From Helianthus annuus (lineage: Eukaryota; Streptophyta; Magnoliopsida; Asterales; Asteraceae): 64,000 nucleotides of DNA. Of the stretch, positions 11,686 to 22,701 are shown in pieces. Where the stretch lies: positions 90,596,546-90,660,545 of the forward strand of contig NC_035448.2 of NCBI RefSeq assembly GCF_002127325.2. The letters run 5' to 3'. The notes below the pieces were generated by a model. The model made no database searches and had not been told where the DNA came from. It worked only from the letters and a program-made list of their open reading frames with translations. Both the position numbers and the translations under genes were made by a program. How positions within the stretch are numbered: position 1 is the stretch's first letter; each line of letters starts with the position of its first letter.

Positions 11686-14600
11686 TCTTGCTGCATGGAA
11701 TATAAGGGGGTTGAATCGCCCGCTTAAACAAAAAGAGGTTCGTCAAATTCTCAAGGATAGTAATCTTTCGTTTTGTGCTATTTTAGAATCTCATGTTGAT
11801 GTTGGTAATCTTGCTAAAGTTTGTAAGTCGGTTTTTAATCGTTGGGATTGGACTTCGAATGGTAGCTGTTGTGATAAAGGGACGAGAATAATTGCCGGGT
11901 GGAATTCGGACATGTTTGATGTCTTCGTGATAGCCCAAACTGATCAAATTATGCATTTTCAGCTTATATTTAAGCTGGATAAAAAGGTGTTATTTTGTTC
12001 GGTTGTATATGCTGCGAACTATTATGTAAAACGTAGAGAGGTATGGCATCAATTATCGTTACATAAAGCTCTAATAGGCGATAAGCCTTGGATAATCATG
12101 GGTGATTTTAACTCGGCTCTTAACTTAGAAGATCATTCTATGGGTTCATCTTCTATTTCGATTGGTATGCGAGATTTTCAAGAATGTGTTACGGAGATTG
12201 AGGTTTTTGATATCAATAAATCGGGCTGTCATTTTACGTGGACTCAGAAGCCTAAAAATGGTGTAGGTGTGCTAAAGAAAATTGATAGAGTTATGGGCAA
12301 TAACTCGTTTGTGTCTGAATTTCCGAATTCGGTTGCTTTGTTTCATCCATATAGACTTTCTGATCATTGCCCGTGTCTGGTTAGCATTCCTACCTCTGGA
12401 AAACCGAAACCTAGATCGTTCAAATTTGCTAATTTCTTAGTCTTTAAACCGGGTTTCCAGGAATGTGTTAAGAATGCTTGGGATACCCATGTTGATGGGG
12501 TTTTTCAGTTTCAAGTGGTAAAGAAACTCAGGTTATTAAAATCGCCTCTTCGGAGTTTATTATTTAAACAAGGGAATTTGCATAAGAAAGTTGAATCTAT
12601 TCGTAGGGACTTGGACTCGATTCAGATGGATATTGATAAAAATCCGATGAGTGCGGATCTTCGGCTCAAGGAAGCGAAAGTATCAGCTGATCTCCAGGTT
12701 GCTTGTTTAGATGAGGAACGGTTTTTGAAACAGAAATCTAAGGTGGAATGGTTGAATGCAGGCGACGCGAATACAAAGTTCTTCCATGCTTCGTTGAAGA
12801 CTAGAAACCACATGACCCGAATTGATGCTATTTCTAACTCTCAAGGAGTCTTATTTCAGGGTGAGGATGTCCCGAAGGTTTTAGTTCATCATTATGAGAA
12901 TTTTCTTGGTCGGAAAGAGAATATGAGTTTGCAACCTACTCAGGATCTTTTTGATAAAAGGCTTCGTAGTGACGATTCTAATCATATGGTTCGACCGATT
13001 ACTAACGAAGAGGTAAAAATGGCGATGTTCTCCATTGGAAATGATAAAGCGCCGGGCCCGGATGGTTATACGGCAGCGTTTTATAAGCATGCATGGCAGA
13101 TTATTGGCCCGGATGTGTCGAAGGCAATCATGGATTTTTTCAGCTATGGTAAACTTCTTAGAGAGCTTAATAACACATTAATTGTTCTTATTCCGAAGAA
13201 GCCTACTCCGTCGTCTGTCACGGATTATCGTCCTATTGCTTGCTGTAACGTTCTTTACAAATGCATTAGTAAAATCATTGCGGACCGTCTAAAGAATTAT
13301 CTTAATCAGGTTGTGAGCATTAACCAATCCGCGTTTGTGCCAGGAAGGAAAATTTCAGATAATATTTTGCTAACGCAGGAATTGATGCATAATTATCATA
13401 GGAACATTGGTCCTCCTAGATGTGCTTTTAAAGTCGACATACAGAAAGCGTATGATACTGTTGACTGGAGATTTCTCAAGCATGTTCTTATTGGTTTTGG
13501 TTTTCATTCGAAGATGATTGATTGGATTATGATATGTGTTTCCACTCCCACCTATTCGATTTGTGTTAATGGGGAAACTCATGGTTATTTCAAGGGGAAG
13601 CGAGGGTTAAGACAGGGTGACCCGTTATCCCCTTACCTCTTCACTCTTGTTATGGAAATTCTGACTCGCATCTTGAATCGGGCTGCTCAATTGGATTCTT
13701 CGTTTAGATTCCATAATAAATGTGAAAAGCAGAAAATAATAAATCTATGTTTTGCGGACGATTTATTTTTATTTGCTCGTGGTGATATTCGGTCGGCTAA
13801 ATGCATTGTGGAATCTCTCACGCGGTTTTCTAGCATGTCAGGTTTGCTCCCTAATACTCAGAAAAGTACAGCGTTCTTTTGTAATGTTTCTTCACATGTG
13901 AAAGATGCTATTTTGGAGGTCCTGCCGTTTGAGGAGGGTTTGTTGCCTGTTAAATATTTAGGGGTTCCCCTTATTTCTTCAAGCCTTCGAATTAAAGATT
14001 GTAGGGTGCTCCTTGAAAGATTGGATCAAAGAATTATGAACTGGAAAAACAAGATGTTATCTTTTGCGGGTAGACTACAGTTAATCCTTTCGGTCTTGTC
14101 GTCTATGCACATATACTGGGCTTCGGCTTTTATCTTACCTGCTCGGGTTGTTAACGAAATAGAGGCGAAGATGAGAAATTTCTTATGGGCTCAAGAGGGT
14201 TCTTTTCATAGAGGGAAAGCGAAAGTTTCATGGAAAGCTATATGCGTTCCTAAATATGAAGGAGGTCTCGGGATCCGTCGGCTTGGGGATGCTAATAAAG
14301 CCCTCATGGTCTCTCATATCTGGAGTATTCTTATTAAGCGAGACTCTTTGTGGGTGCAATGGATATATTCTTATCGTCTTAGAAACCGGTGTCTTTGGAA
14401 TTGCAAGGATACGTCCTCATGTAGCTGGACCTGGAGAAAGATTCTCCAATTGCGTTCGTTGGTTAAGGATCATATATGGTCCTCGTTAGGTGCTGGCACC
14501 TCCATTTCAGCCTGGTATGACTCGTGGTGTCACCTCGGGCCTCTATCAGCTTTTCTTTCGCCTAGAGTTATTTCTAATGCAGGTTTTCGTCTGGATGCTA

Positions 14601-15349
14601 TGGTTGCGGATATTTTTAGAGATAACTCTTGGGCATGGCCGTCTAGTTGGAGGGATTTGTTTCCGGCTATTAATCAGCTTGACCATATTAGGCCGGATCA
14701 AAACAAACAAGACCGTTTGCTATGGAAGAATGGAGACAAAATGACAGATTATTCGTCGGCTACGGTTTGGGATACTATTCGGTTTAGGGAGCAGGAAATC
14801 ACTTGGACTTCTATTGTTTGGTTTCCGCAATGTATCCCTAGGCATGCTTTCTTGGTGTGGCTTATAATGCGTCGGAAGCTTTTGACTCAAGATAAGATTC
14901 TAAAGTGGGACTTTTCTAGGAGAAAGAACATGAATATGATGTGCTGTCTTTTATGCTATGCTGATGTCGACTCTCATGACCATCTTTTCTTTGAATGTAA
15001 GTTCTCAGAGCAAGTGTGGAAGTCGGTTCGTGACAAGACAGATATGTTTGATGTGGACCCTAAATGGGTTTCGATTATCGGCTGGTTGATGACAAGAATC
15101 CGCTCGAAGAAGGCTTCTTTTTATGTGGCTCGGCTGCTTGTAGGTGCAACTGCATACACTATTTGGCAAGAACGTAACGCTAGGCTTTTTAAAAATCAAA
15201 CTCGCCCACCGGAAGCAATCTGCGAAGTAATCTTAAAGACTGTTCGATATAAGCTGATGGGCGTGAAGTTCAAACCGTGTGCAAATGTAAAGTCTTTGCT
15301 TGGGAAATGGGGGATCGAGGATGCTGCTGTGATCGATGATGGAGGCTGA
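11678..15349 (+). CDS. ORF2: LINE-1 ORF2: endonuclease-reverse transcriptase
   Basis: Nicks target DNA and copies the LINE RNA by target-primed reverse transcription. About 1223 residues. An apurinic-type endonuclease fills roughly residues 1-230 (AAWNIRGLNRPLKQ, MGDFNSAL, RLSDHCPCL). The reverse transcriptase runs from about 440 to 730 (NDKAPGPDGYTAAF, DYRPIACCNVLYK, RQGDPLSPYLF, catalytic FADDLFLFA near 691). A zf-RVT domain follows near 1040-1125 (CLLCYADVDSHDHLFFEC). The start at 11678 (MVSLAAWNIRG) is chosen because the endonuclease begins there; the ORF is open from 11639. All catalytic motifs look intact and there are no internal stops. Confidence 0.93.
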   Translation: MVSLAAWNIRGLNRPLKQKEVRQILKDSNLSFCAILESHVDVGNLAKVCKSVFNRWDWTSNGSCCDKGTRIIAGWNSDMFDVFVIAQTDQIMHFQLIFKLDKKVLFCSVVYAANYYVKRREVWHQLSLHKALIGDKPWIIMGDFNSALNLEDHSMGSSSISIGMRDFQECVTEIEVFDINKSGCHFTWTQKPKNGVGVLKKIDRVMGNNSFVSEFPNSVALFHPYRLSDHCPCLVSIPTSGKPKPRSFKFANFLVFKPGFQECVKNAWDTHVDGVFQFQVVKKLRLLKSPLRSLLFKQGNLHKKVESIRRDLDSIQMDIDKNPMSADLRLKEAKVSADLQVACLDEERFLKQKSKVEWLNAGDANTKFFHASLKTRNHMTRIDAISNSQGVLFQGEDVPKVLVHHYENFLGRKENMSLQPTQDLFDKRLRSDDSNHMVRPITNEEVKMAMFSIGNDKAPGPDGYTAAFYKHAWQIIGPDVSKAIMDFFSYGKLLRELNNTLIVLIPKKPTPSSVTDYRPIACCNVLYKCISKIIADRLKNYLNQVVSINQSAFVPGRKISDNILLTQELMHNYHRNIGPPRCAFKVDIQKAYDTVDWRFLKHVLIGFGFHSKMIDWIMICVSTPTYSICVNGETHGYFKGKRGLRQGDPLSPYLFTLVMEILTRILNRAAQLDSSFRFHNKCEKQKIINLCFADDLFLFARGDIRSAKCIVESLTRFSSMSGLLPNTQKSTAFFCNVSSHVKDAILEVLPFEEGLLPVKYLGVPLISSSLRIKDCRVLLERLDQRIMNWKNKMLSFAGRLQLILSVLSSMHIYWASAFILPARVVNEIEAKMRNFLWAQEGSFHRGKAKVSWKAICVPKYEGGLGIRRLGDANKALMVSHIWSILIKRDSLWVQWIYSYRLRNRCLWNCKDTSSCSWTWRKILQLRSLVKDHIWSSLGAGTSISAWYDSWCHLGPLSAFLSPRVISNAGFRLDAMVADIFRDNSWAWPSSWRDLFPAINQLDHIRPDQNKQDRLLWKNGDKMTDYSSATVWDTIRFREQEITWTSIVWFPQCIPRHAFLVWLIMRRKLLTQDKILKWDFSRRKNMNMMCCLLCYADVDSHDHLFFECKFSEQVWKSVRDKTDMFDVDPKWVSIIGWLMTRIRSKKASFYVARLLVGATAYTIWQERNARLFKNQTRPPEAICEVILKTVRYKLMGVKFKPCANVKSLLGKWGIEDAAVIDDGG

Positions 15350-15560
15350 TTAAAGCTGGCTTTTGTGTTTTGTTTTATTTCTAGATGATAGTCTAGTCGA
15401 GTTGTATTTAGTTTTTTTGTTGTTTTGCTGTGGTTTACGCTCTTGAGGCATGTCTCTTGAGTGAACTAGTGTGGATGTTCCCCCACTACTTGGTTTATCT
15501 GCTTGTGAATATATAAAATCACCGGGGTAACCCTTTACCCAAAAAAAAAAAAAAAAAAAA
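15350..15560 (+). other. LINE-1 3' UTR and poly(A) tail
   Basis: Short 3' UTR ending in ACCGGGGTAACCCTTTACCC followed by about 20 A. The same terminal block ends LINE-2 (44394-44420, reversed) and the LINE fragment at 61034-61064, so it is the 3' recognition end of one LINE family. Confidence 0.85.
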
Positions 15561-17254
15561 AGTGTGTAGACACTTGTGTAACAAAAGGATTTAACAAAAG
15601 AATGTTTTTGAGATTTTTGACTAGAAGTTGTATAAATGCATGTTCTGTAAAAATAAGATATACAAGAAACCGATTTTATTTCTTAGGATAGAAAGATCTA
15701 TTAAAAATAATGGAAAGTTACTACACACTTTTACATAACCCACAAGTTCATGTGTTTGCGACTATGCATATTTTTTACTAGTTTGATGTTGGAGTATTGT
15801 TTGATGATGTTGAGAAAATTGTTGATTAGATTTTGAAAAGAAAATGATACGCTAAAAAGCGTGGCCACCTCCAGTTACAGAGGAAACTCTGGCGAAATTT
15901 TTCCAGAAAATAACACTTGGAATAATTTTCATGACAAGTGCTTAAAAATATCTTTTTAACTTGTTTTTCCAAATAAATTTCGCCATGATTTTTATTACAA
16001 AATAACCAAGTGTCGGAGGTGGGATTTTCACAAATAAAACTTGCTAAATATATATTTAGAATGTATATTTTTCATAACAACACTTGTGTAAATTTAATGA
16101 TTATTTGTGAACTACATGAATATTATTTTTAGGGTAAAAATAATATTACTAGAATACACTGAATATTAACGGCTCCAAAATAATACTAACGCCTTCACAA
16201 TAAATATTTAAGTTACACCGGTATTATTAGTACCACCCGAACTTTAAATGTAACTTAAGAATTTTCAGAAAATACTCGTAAGTGTGTATTTTGAGAAGGA
16301 TATTATTTTGGAAAATGGTATGTAATAAAATATAATATTTTTGGGAAAATATTTATATTTTGGAAGTAGAGTATTTTAGACAAATGAAATAAAAATTATT
16401 TTTATTAAGTGAGACTTAATAATATATTTGAAGTTATATAAACGCATATGTATTAAAACCTCCATCCTTGGGAAGGAATATAATTAATACATAATTACGA
16501 AGTGTAAACACGAAATAGTTGTCTAACTATTTCCCAAAAACTTAAACCTTAAGCTAAGGCACGACCGTCCGTCTAATAGAAGTTAGTATGTGTAGGTCGT
16601 CGCACAGCAGATTGTCTGGGAGATTTCTAGTTCGAGACGCACTTCAGTGAGTTCATGTCCCCCTTTTCTCTTAACTGTTTTCAGTTTTCTAAACTGCGGG
16701 GGTGAAATACATGTTACTATGATTACGAGTACTTTTACACATGGTATGATTAGCGTAAGGAGGGTTACTACTTAGATCATGTGAGTGGGTAGGCAGGAAC
16801 TGAAGGCCATTAATCCTCAGTATAGGACCGAGGGACAGTAGCGGTAGATCTATCTGGGTGTAGCGAGCCCAGCCCCAGGCCCATCAGAATGGACCTTGGG
16901 GTGACTTTGTACCCAAGCAAAAATCTGCTAGGCTTGAGTCTTCCTACTGCACATCACACATATCAATGGCCTTGCAAACCATTGGTGATCCTCTTTATTT
17001 CCTTATTTGCTACATACCAGGATTTTTATACTTACAATGGTTCTACATACTCAATACACATGAACTCGCTCAACATTATTGTTGATTTTTCCAACTTACA
17101 TGTATTTCAGGGAACTAAGGATCTGGCACGGCATGCTACGTTTTCACGCTGCGTTAGAGTTATGGGATCATCCAAAGTTTAGGGGTTGTGGCTTTTACCT
17201 GGACGAGTCACAGTTCTTAAACTACGTCTATTTTAAGTTTGTGGTTGTGTCTTT
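15561..17254 (+). repeat. 5' LTR of element B, segment 2
   Basis: Continuation of B's LTR between LINE-1 and the Athila insertion; collinear with 41641-43333 of the 3' LTR. The first 12 bases are the LINE TSD and the last five (TCTTT) are the Athila TSD. Non-coding; ORFs at 16889-17315 recur in the 3' LTR as LTR sequence and have no known family. Confidence 0.9.
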
Positions 17255-18452
17255 TGATGTGCGTAAGTGTGTATATGTTTTTAGATGTTTATTTAAGCCC
17301 TTTTTACACTTTTAGCCAAGTTTTAAATTTATAAAACACGATATTTACTAACACTAAACACACATATGGGCAAGTGCACCCATCGTGGACGTAGTATAGT
17401 GTTGGTAAGATACCGAGGTCGTCCAAGGACACAAGAGCTTTTAATACCGGTTTATCCTCAACGTCTAATCAAATCAAAAAGTTAGAAAAATGTTTTAAAC
17501 TAAGAAAAATAAAAACTAACTAAATGCTGAAAAATAAAATAAAATAAAAACAGATAGACAAGATGAATCACTTGGATCCGACACGTGTATTAGTATAACC
17601 TTTGATTATTTTCGCACTTTTGCACTTGTTTAAGAGATTATCTTAGTTATTGTAGTAGGCCCCTCTTTTGAAGGCGACGTTACCCTCAACCCAGTAGTTT
17701 GAGTCAGCAAGGATACAATCCTAAAGGGTCGGATTATTGAAAGATAATGAATTAAGTTATTAATGCAAATTATGGTAGGCCCCGTTTTCGGCGGTGACGT
17801 TACCCTCGACTAAGTAGTCTGAGTCAGCAGGGATACAGTCCTAAATAGCCGGGTTATAGTATTAATAGTAGTTAGCTTATGAGGGGGTCAAAGAGTTTGG
17901 CTCCCCGCCATCCAATACCCATGGGCATTGAAGGCGGTCCTATTAAATTTGACCCAGGTCCCAAGCAGGACCTCTAAACGCTGAACAAGGGCAAGACCTT
18001 TACCAAACCATTCCCTTAACCCCCGACCGGGTAGCCAACATACCTCCATATAGACCGTGGAGATATGAATGGTGAAAATCTTTTATTTTATATAGACAGT
18101 AAAATAATGCCAAGACACCACGGACAAACGATAAGGAAAGATCACCTTCAACATAAGTAACTAGTTATTAAAGTCATTAATACAAAACCAAATAAAAAGT
18201 GCAAAAGATTAAAAATAAAAAGTATTATACTAAACACTTGTCTTCACCAAGTGATGTAAGAGACTTAGGCAAACATGGCCTTGATTGTCAAGAACTCTTA
18301 CGATCAATCTTGGATCCCGAGACGACTCACACACTCTATGATGGACAATGGATGATGGTGGTGGATGATGGTGTTATGGTGGTGATGGGTGGTGGATGAA
18401 GTGTGAGAGAGGTGGTGTGCCAAGGGATGAGAGAGAATGGAACCAAGCTCCT

Positions 18453-18462
18453 CTATTTATAG
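18453..18462 (-). promoter_or_regulatory. TATA box in Athila left LTR
   Basis: CTATAAATAG on the element strand, the best core-promoter match in the LTR. Three dyad pairs lie just upstream in element orientation (from 18481). Confidence 0.65.
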
Positions 18463-18480
18463 GCTGAACAGAACGCTGGA

Positions 18481-18698
18481 CACGGCCCCGTGTCCGCTGG
18501 ACACGGCCCCGTGCCCGTCTGACATTCTCTCTCTTCATTAATTGTAATTGCGAATTACAATTAATGCACCTGCTGTACTTTCAACACGCCCCCGTGTCCG
18601 CTGGGCACGGCCCCGTGGTGAGCAATGGAAGCTTCTACTGGTTTGTCTTTTCTGCTGCTTCCTGGGCACGCCCCCGTGTTCACTGGACACGGGGCGTG
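18481..18698. repeat. three CACG-N4-CGTG dyad pairs, Athila left LTR
   Basis: Dyads at 18481/18502, 18585/18606 and 18667/18688. Every pair is spaced exactly 21 bp start to start with a 9-base spacer. The last member has a 3-base core (CACGGGGCGTG). Confidence 0.9.
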
Positions 18699-18948
18699 TT
18701 CAGACTCTGTTCTCTTCTTCTTTGTCTTGGGAGGTGCCGTTGAGGGTCCGGGCAGTTTACTTTTGTTCCTTTTCTTGTATTTATGATAGAATTAGGGGTC
18801 TTTTTGCTTCTTTTGTGATTTTGAGCTCATTTCATCCTGAAAATACAAAAGGAAGACAAAAACACTCTTTTTCCAACATTAGTACTTAAAAAGGGTTAGT
18901 TTTATGCCTTAATTGATGTGTTTTATATGTTGCATTTTACACACATCA

Positions 18949-18989
18949 AATACCCCCACACTTGAACTTTTGCTTGTCCTCAAGCAAAA
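18949..18989 (-). other. Athila polypurine tract with upstream hairpin
   Basis: On the element strand TGTGGGGGTATT (18960-18949) abuts the 3' LTR and serves as the plus-strand primer. Eight bases upstream is a perfect 9-bp hairpin, TTTTGCTTG-AGGA-CAAGCAAAA (18989-18968). Confidence 0.85.
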
Positions 18990-20218
18990 CTCTTTTAATG
19001 TGGCTTTACACTCCCAAATGGAATAGGTAGAAGAGAAGTTTTTTAACTTGTCCTAGAGTGTCGGGAATCCAAGGTTTGTATAGGTTCTATTTTTATTTTA
19101 TTTACAATCTTATTCGTCATGGTTTATTTTGAACTTTTCATAAGATAAACTACTTAATTGGGCATAGCATGCCTTATTAAAATTCCATTTATATACAAGT
19201 TCACATACCTCACGGGAGATCACTCAATCACTCGGCCGAAGGTGTATATTTAAGTGAATCGCTCGAGAGCGGCACGGATTTACATTCTCCATATGCTTGC
19301 CAAGCGATCAATCCTCCTCCTTTTTAACTTTTTACCTTTGTAAATATCAAGAGGTCTTTTGGGGTGAAGGCTTGGGTTTAAAGGTGGGTGGTTGGTTAGT
19401 GGTTAGTGAAAAGGGCGAAAATCGTAACAAGTGTCGGTTTTCGTGAAATACCTTATTTATGGTGACATTTATTTTTTTGAAGTATTTCTCCAAACAAGCT
19501 TTTTGTAGCTTATGTTTGTTTTTGACTTCATCATTTTTTTTTTTTTTTTTGATCACCTTAAATGGTATGTTTATGAAAAACCGAGTTTGTTACTAAAATA
19601 AAGGTAAAAAAAAATGAAAAAGGTTTTTGGTGGGTAAAAAAATTGTTTTGGGGGTAATGAAATGAAAGGTTTAGGCTCAAAGGGGTTTTCTAGGGGGATT
19701 TTGGGTAGGTAAAAGAAAATGAAAAATAATGGTTTTGAAAGAAAAATAGTTAGTCCTAATGCCTCCATCATTTACTTACTTGGGTTTAAGTTGGTAAGGA
19801 CCGGGAATGTATCGTCGTGGCAAGTTCTAGATTTGTAAAGACCGAGCGGCTATTCACACAAGAAACGAAAAATGAGCATTTAATCTAAATGTGTGTATTT
19901 TTATGCTCAATAAAGGCTCAAAACTCACTTTTTGTGGGAATGGGTTTTTTAATGTGATCAAGCATATATAATCGAATTTTAGCTAGACTTGTTATACCGG
20001 TTCATAATTTTCTTATGTTAGTTCTTTTTATCACGACGCTATCGGTTGTAAGTTTGTAAAAATATAACCCTTTTATAACTTGTTATTCCCAACTTAAACT
20101 AAGACAAGTAAATAATAAAAATGAAAAAGTTTTTGAAAAAATTTGGGGTGTTTAGCGGTTCCAATAGAGTTTTGTGTAAGGCTTGTTTTAGGATTTTGCA
20201 AAATTCCAAGGTTTTAGC

Positions 20219-20258
20219 ATCCCCCCCACACTTAAATTACACATTGTCCTCAATGTGT
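20219..20258 (-). other. second PPT-like tract with AGGA hairpin
   Basis: Element strand: hairpin ACACATTG-AGGA-CAATGTGT (20258-20239), then AATTTAAGTGTGGGGGGG. This repeats the layout of the terminal PPT, with the same AGGA loop, a different stem and the same AAGTGTGGGGG ending. Confidence 0.7.
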
Positions 20259-20337
20259 CCAAAAATAGAGTTTTTGGTTGATTAGAATATGTAAAAGTGT
20301 GTTTAAAAACAAAGATTTGTGTTACTGGCACTCTGGA

Positions 20338-20524
20338 CACGGCCCCGTGTCCATTGGACACGGCCCCGTGGCGAACTGCCAGTAACGAAAAACTTACAGA
20401 GGGTGAACACGGGGGCGTGTTGGGTGAACACGGCCACGTGTCCGACAAAAATCTGCAGGTCAGTAGCCAAACAGCAGAACTGGGAGATGGACACGGGGGC
20501 GTGTCGGCTGGGCACGTCCCCGTG
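20338..20524. repeat. three CACG-N4-CGTG dyad pairs, after env-like ORF
   Basis: Dyads at 20338/20359, 20408/20429 and 20492/20513, each pair 21 bp apart. Core variants GGCCCC, GGGGGC, GGCCAC and GTCCCC keep the outer CACG and CGTG. Confidence 0.9.
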
Positions 20525-20847
20525 TGGACAGTCTGTTAGCCAGAAAAATAGGGTTTTCTCCCGGTTTCTTCCTCCTAGGGCTGTGAGTGCTAATGTTTAG
20601 CATTCTAACTCTTGCGTTGCACCTGTTCAAGCATTCAATACCATCCAACCAAGCACAAACCATCCTAATCTTACCATAGTCAAATATTATCCAAACATAA
20701 AGTAAAAACAAAATAAAGATAAAAAGTAGTTAAGGAAAGTAAATTGTCTTGACAAATGGCACGCAGGCCATGAATTGTTCGATGGATAAGAAGGGTAACC
20801 AAACCTGTGGGCTCATCACCAGCTAGCCCTTTGCTCCTCCCTGCCTC

Positions 20848-21990
20848 CTACTCCATATCTTCATCACTGTCTTCACCTCCGCCTCCCTGCCTTGCCATGT
20901 ACTCCCGGATGCTACCGATATCATCTTGTATATCGTTGACACTGCGTTCGATAGCTCCTACCCGGAGGTGTGTGTTGTTGGCGAGGTTGTAGGTGTTCCG
21001 GGTGCACATGAGGTTTTCCTGCAAAAGATCATGTAAACTTTGGAAATTAGGAAAACCGCCTCCTTGAGAGGAGGATTGACCCTGTTCGCCTTGGGGAGGG
21101 TATTGGTACTGTGGAGGTGGTGCATGAAGAACTAGAGCCTCTTGCGGGTTCCATGCGTAGCCTTGCGTCCTTTGAAAGCTCACCGTCCCGTCCTCCGCTT
21201 CATAGAGCAAGTTCATGGCCCGGCAGATATGGTAATCAACCCGGCCCGACCATGGACTCCTTTCGAAGGACTTCGGGATGTTTGCGAAGTGCTTGAAAAG
21301 ACGGTACACCCATCCCCCGAAGAAGATAGGTGTAGGAGCAGAGGCAAGGCGGTTCAAGTGCATGTTCCGCAGTAGGAGGTAAGGAACATCGAGAGGCTTC
21401 CGGTTGTGGATGCAGTGAAGGACAACCAAATCTCTAACCCCAACAACGCCACTACTGTCATGGCGTTGGTTCAGCGAGTATGTGAGGAGCCTGTGGATGT
21501 AGCGATACAACGGGTCTCTCAATTTGGTACTCTTTGTGCTGCTGGAGTTGTAGATCCCCTCACCGATTTGAGCCCATGCGGCTTGGCGTTCTGTTGCGTC
21601 CAAGTCTCGCAGTCCCCCGGTATTTTCTTCGTTCCCCGCTTCTTCGTCTTTGTACAGCCCAATGATTGATCCGAACTGCGCCATGGAGGTTCTATAGGTC
21701 GTACCCCCACATCGAAACTCGACCGCCTCGTGATCAAACGGGTCGCGTCTCGAGCTGAAGACGAACGTGCTATAGAACTCCAATGTGCATTGGTGGACCG
21801 ACCGAAGTCGGGTAGTCAGTGCAACGTGCAGTGGACCCGTCACTATGTTGTTGAAGCGGTCCAGTTGGTTTACCATTGTCAGAAGATCGGTACATGCTCT
21901 CCTTGGATACTCTTCGGGCCTTGTTTGTAAGACCTCGTAGCGAGCCCTGGCGTCAAGTTCGCTGGCATTGAACCGTGTGAATTTGGACAT
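20848..21990 (-). CDS. Athila env-like ORF
   Basis: Third ORF of Athila elements, downstream of pol; often called env-like by position, function unproven. About 380 residues from MSKFTRFNASELD (21990); the frame is open upstream to 22008. Mostly globular with a conserved-looking centre (YRTSMAQFGSIIGLY, FFGGWVYRLFKHF), a Gln/Pro/Gly/Ser-rich linker near 295-320 and an acidic end (GGGGEDSDEDME). I see no signal peptide or transmembrane segment, so it is not an obvious envelope glycoprotein. The preferred ATG follows directly after a strong 3' splice site, which suggests expression from a spliced RNA. Confidence 0.75.
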   Translation of the reverse strand: MSKFTRFNASELDARARYEVLQTRPEEYPRRACTDLLTMVNQLDRFNNIVTGPLHVALTTRLRSVHQCTLEFYSTFVFSSRRDPFDHEAVEFRCGGTTYRTSMAQFGSIIGLYKDEEAGNEENTGGLRDLDATERQAAWAQIGEGIYNSSSTKSTKLRDPLYRYIHRLLTYSLNQRHDSSGVVGVRDLVVLHCIHNRKPLDVPYLLLRNMHLNRLASAPTPIFFGGWVYRLFKHFANIPKSFERSPWSGRVDYHICRAMNLLYEAEDGTVSFQRTQGYAWNPQEALVLHAPPPQYQYPPQGEQGQSSSQGGGFPNFQSLHDLLQENLMCTRNTYNLANNTHLRVGAIERSVNDIQDDIGSIREYMARQGGGGEDSDEDME

Positions 21991-22062
21991 CTGAAAAGAA
22001 TACAGCAAAAGTTAGTGCGAAACATGGAAATTCAGGTTGAAAACTGCAAACAGTGGGCTGGA

Positions 22063-22095
22063 CACGGCCCCGTGTTCAGCGAACACGGCCCCGTG
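22063..22095. repeat. CACG-N4-CGTG dyad pair upstream of env-like ORF
   Basis: Two CACGGCCCCGTG dyads at 22063 and 22084, 21 bp apart, spacer TTCAGCGAA. About 70 bp upstream of the env-like ATG, inside the candidate intron. Confidence 0.9.
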
Positions 22096-22617
22096 TTCAG
22101 GCGTCTGTAACACCTAATTTTCATTTTTTCGTCCCGGTTTCAAAAACCTGAAAATTTTTAGCCTAATAGCAGCGGTTTCCCCCGAAAATGAAACCCTAAG
22201 TGTCATTTTTCCAAAATCAAACCATTTACCCTTTCAATTTTGTGTTTTTCGGTTCAAGAACAAGGGTTTGTGTTTTTAGTTGGAAATCTGACAAATCTAT
22301 CAACAATACATGTCTATTTACTCCCTACTACTCTATTCTAAACTACTACTAACAATTTTCATCAAAAATTTTTGAGTTCGATCCGGATGAACATGAAGAA
22401 CCCTAGATTTCCCCCAATTTTTGATGTTTTAACTACATGCAAGTAACTAATCTAACTACTAAGAAGGATAGAATCATACCTTGACGTTGTTAGGCTTGGT
22501 GGTAACGTTCGAAATCGGCAGAAAATCGCTCTAAACCAGAGAGTTTTCGGCGAAACGGGGCGTGTGGAATGGTGCAAGTGATAGAAAAAGAGGGTTTTAT
22601 CCCGACAGTCGCCTCGA

Positions 22618-22650
22618 CACGGCCCCGTGTTCAGCGAACACGGCCCCGTG
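22618..22650. repeat. CACG-N4-CGTG dyad pair downstream of pol
   Basis: Two CACGGCCCCGTG dyads at 22618 and 22639 with the same TTCAGCGAA spacer, inside the candidate intron and next to a long T run. Confidence 0.9.
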
Positions 22651-22663
22651 CCGGGTGAAATTT

Positions 22664-22701
<38 letters not shown>

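Larger units (their letters stand above)
9703..15560 (+). mobile_element. LINE-1: full-length L1-type non-LTR retrotransposon
   Basis: Flanked by the TSD AGTGTGTAGACA (9691-9702 and 15561-15572). The undisturbed target is present in B's 3' LTR near 41640-41655. About 5.86 kb with a 5' UTR, two open overlapping ORFs, a 3' UTR ending ACCGGGGTAACCCTTTACCC and a tail of about 20 A. No break was seen in either ORF, so it looks young and possibly competent. Confidence 0.94.
17255..18948 (-). repeat. Athila 3' LTR (left copy)
   Basis: Runs from TGATGTGCG to ...ACACATCA with 7-base inverted ends; 1694 bp and collinear with 27423-29116. It contains an imperfect 80-bp duplication with 120-bp period (17655 and 17775), a TATA box and three dyad pairs. 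ORFs inside (18199-18399, 18548-18889) occur identically in both LTRs and are not credible genes. Confidence 0.95.
18990..20847 (-). other. Athila 3' non-coding region
   Basis: About 1.86 kb between the env-like stop codon and the 3' PPT hairpin. It is AT-rich with long A/T runs and no credible ORF. It holds a second PPT-like block with hairpin (20219-20258) and three dyad pairs (20338-20524). ORFs of Arg/Pro character here are translations of the dyads. Confidence 0.8.

Noticed and set aside
18548..20711. Arg/Pro-rich ORFs (about 18548-18889, 20297-20600, 28716-29057)
   Set aside because: They translate the CACG-N4-CGTG dyads and surrounding LTR or 3' region in arbitrary frames; no start context or family similarity.
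22669..22700. T30 run as the tail of an inserted LINE or SINE
   Set aside because: No flanking target duplication and no LINE 3' block beside it.
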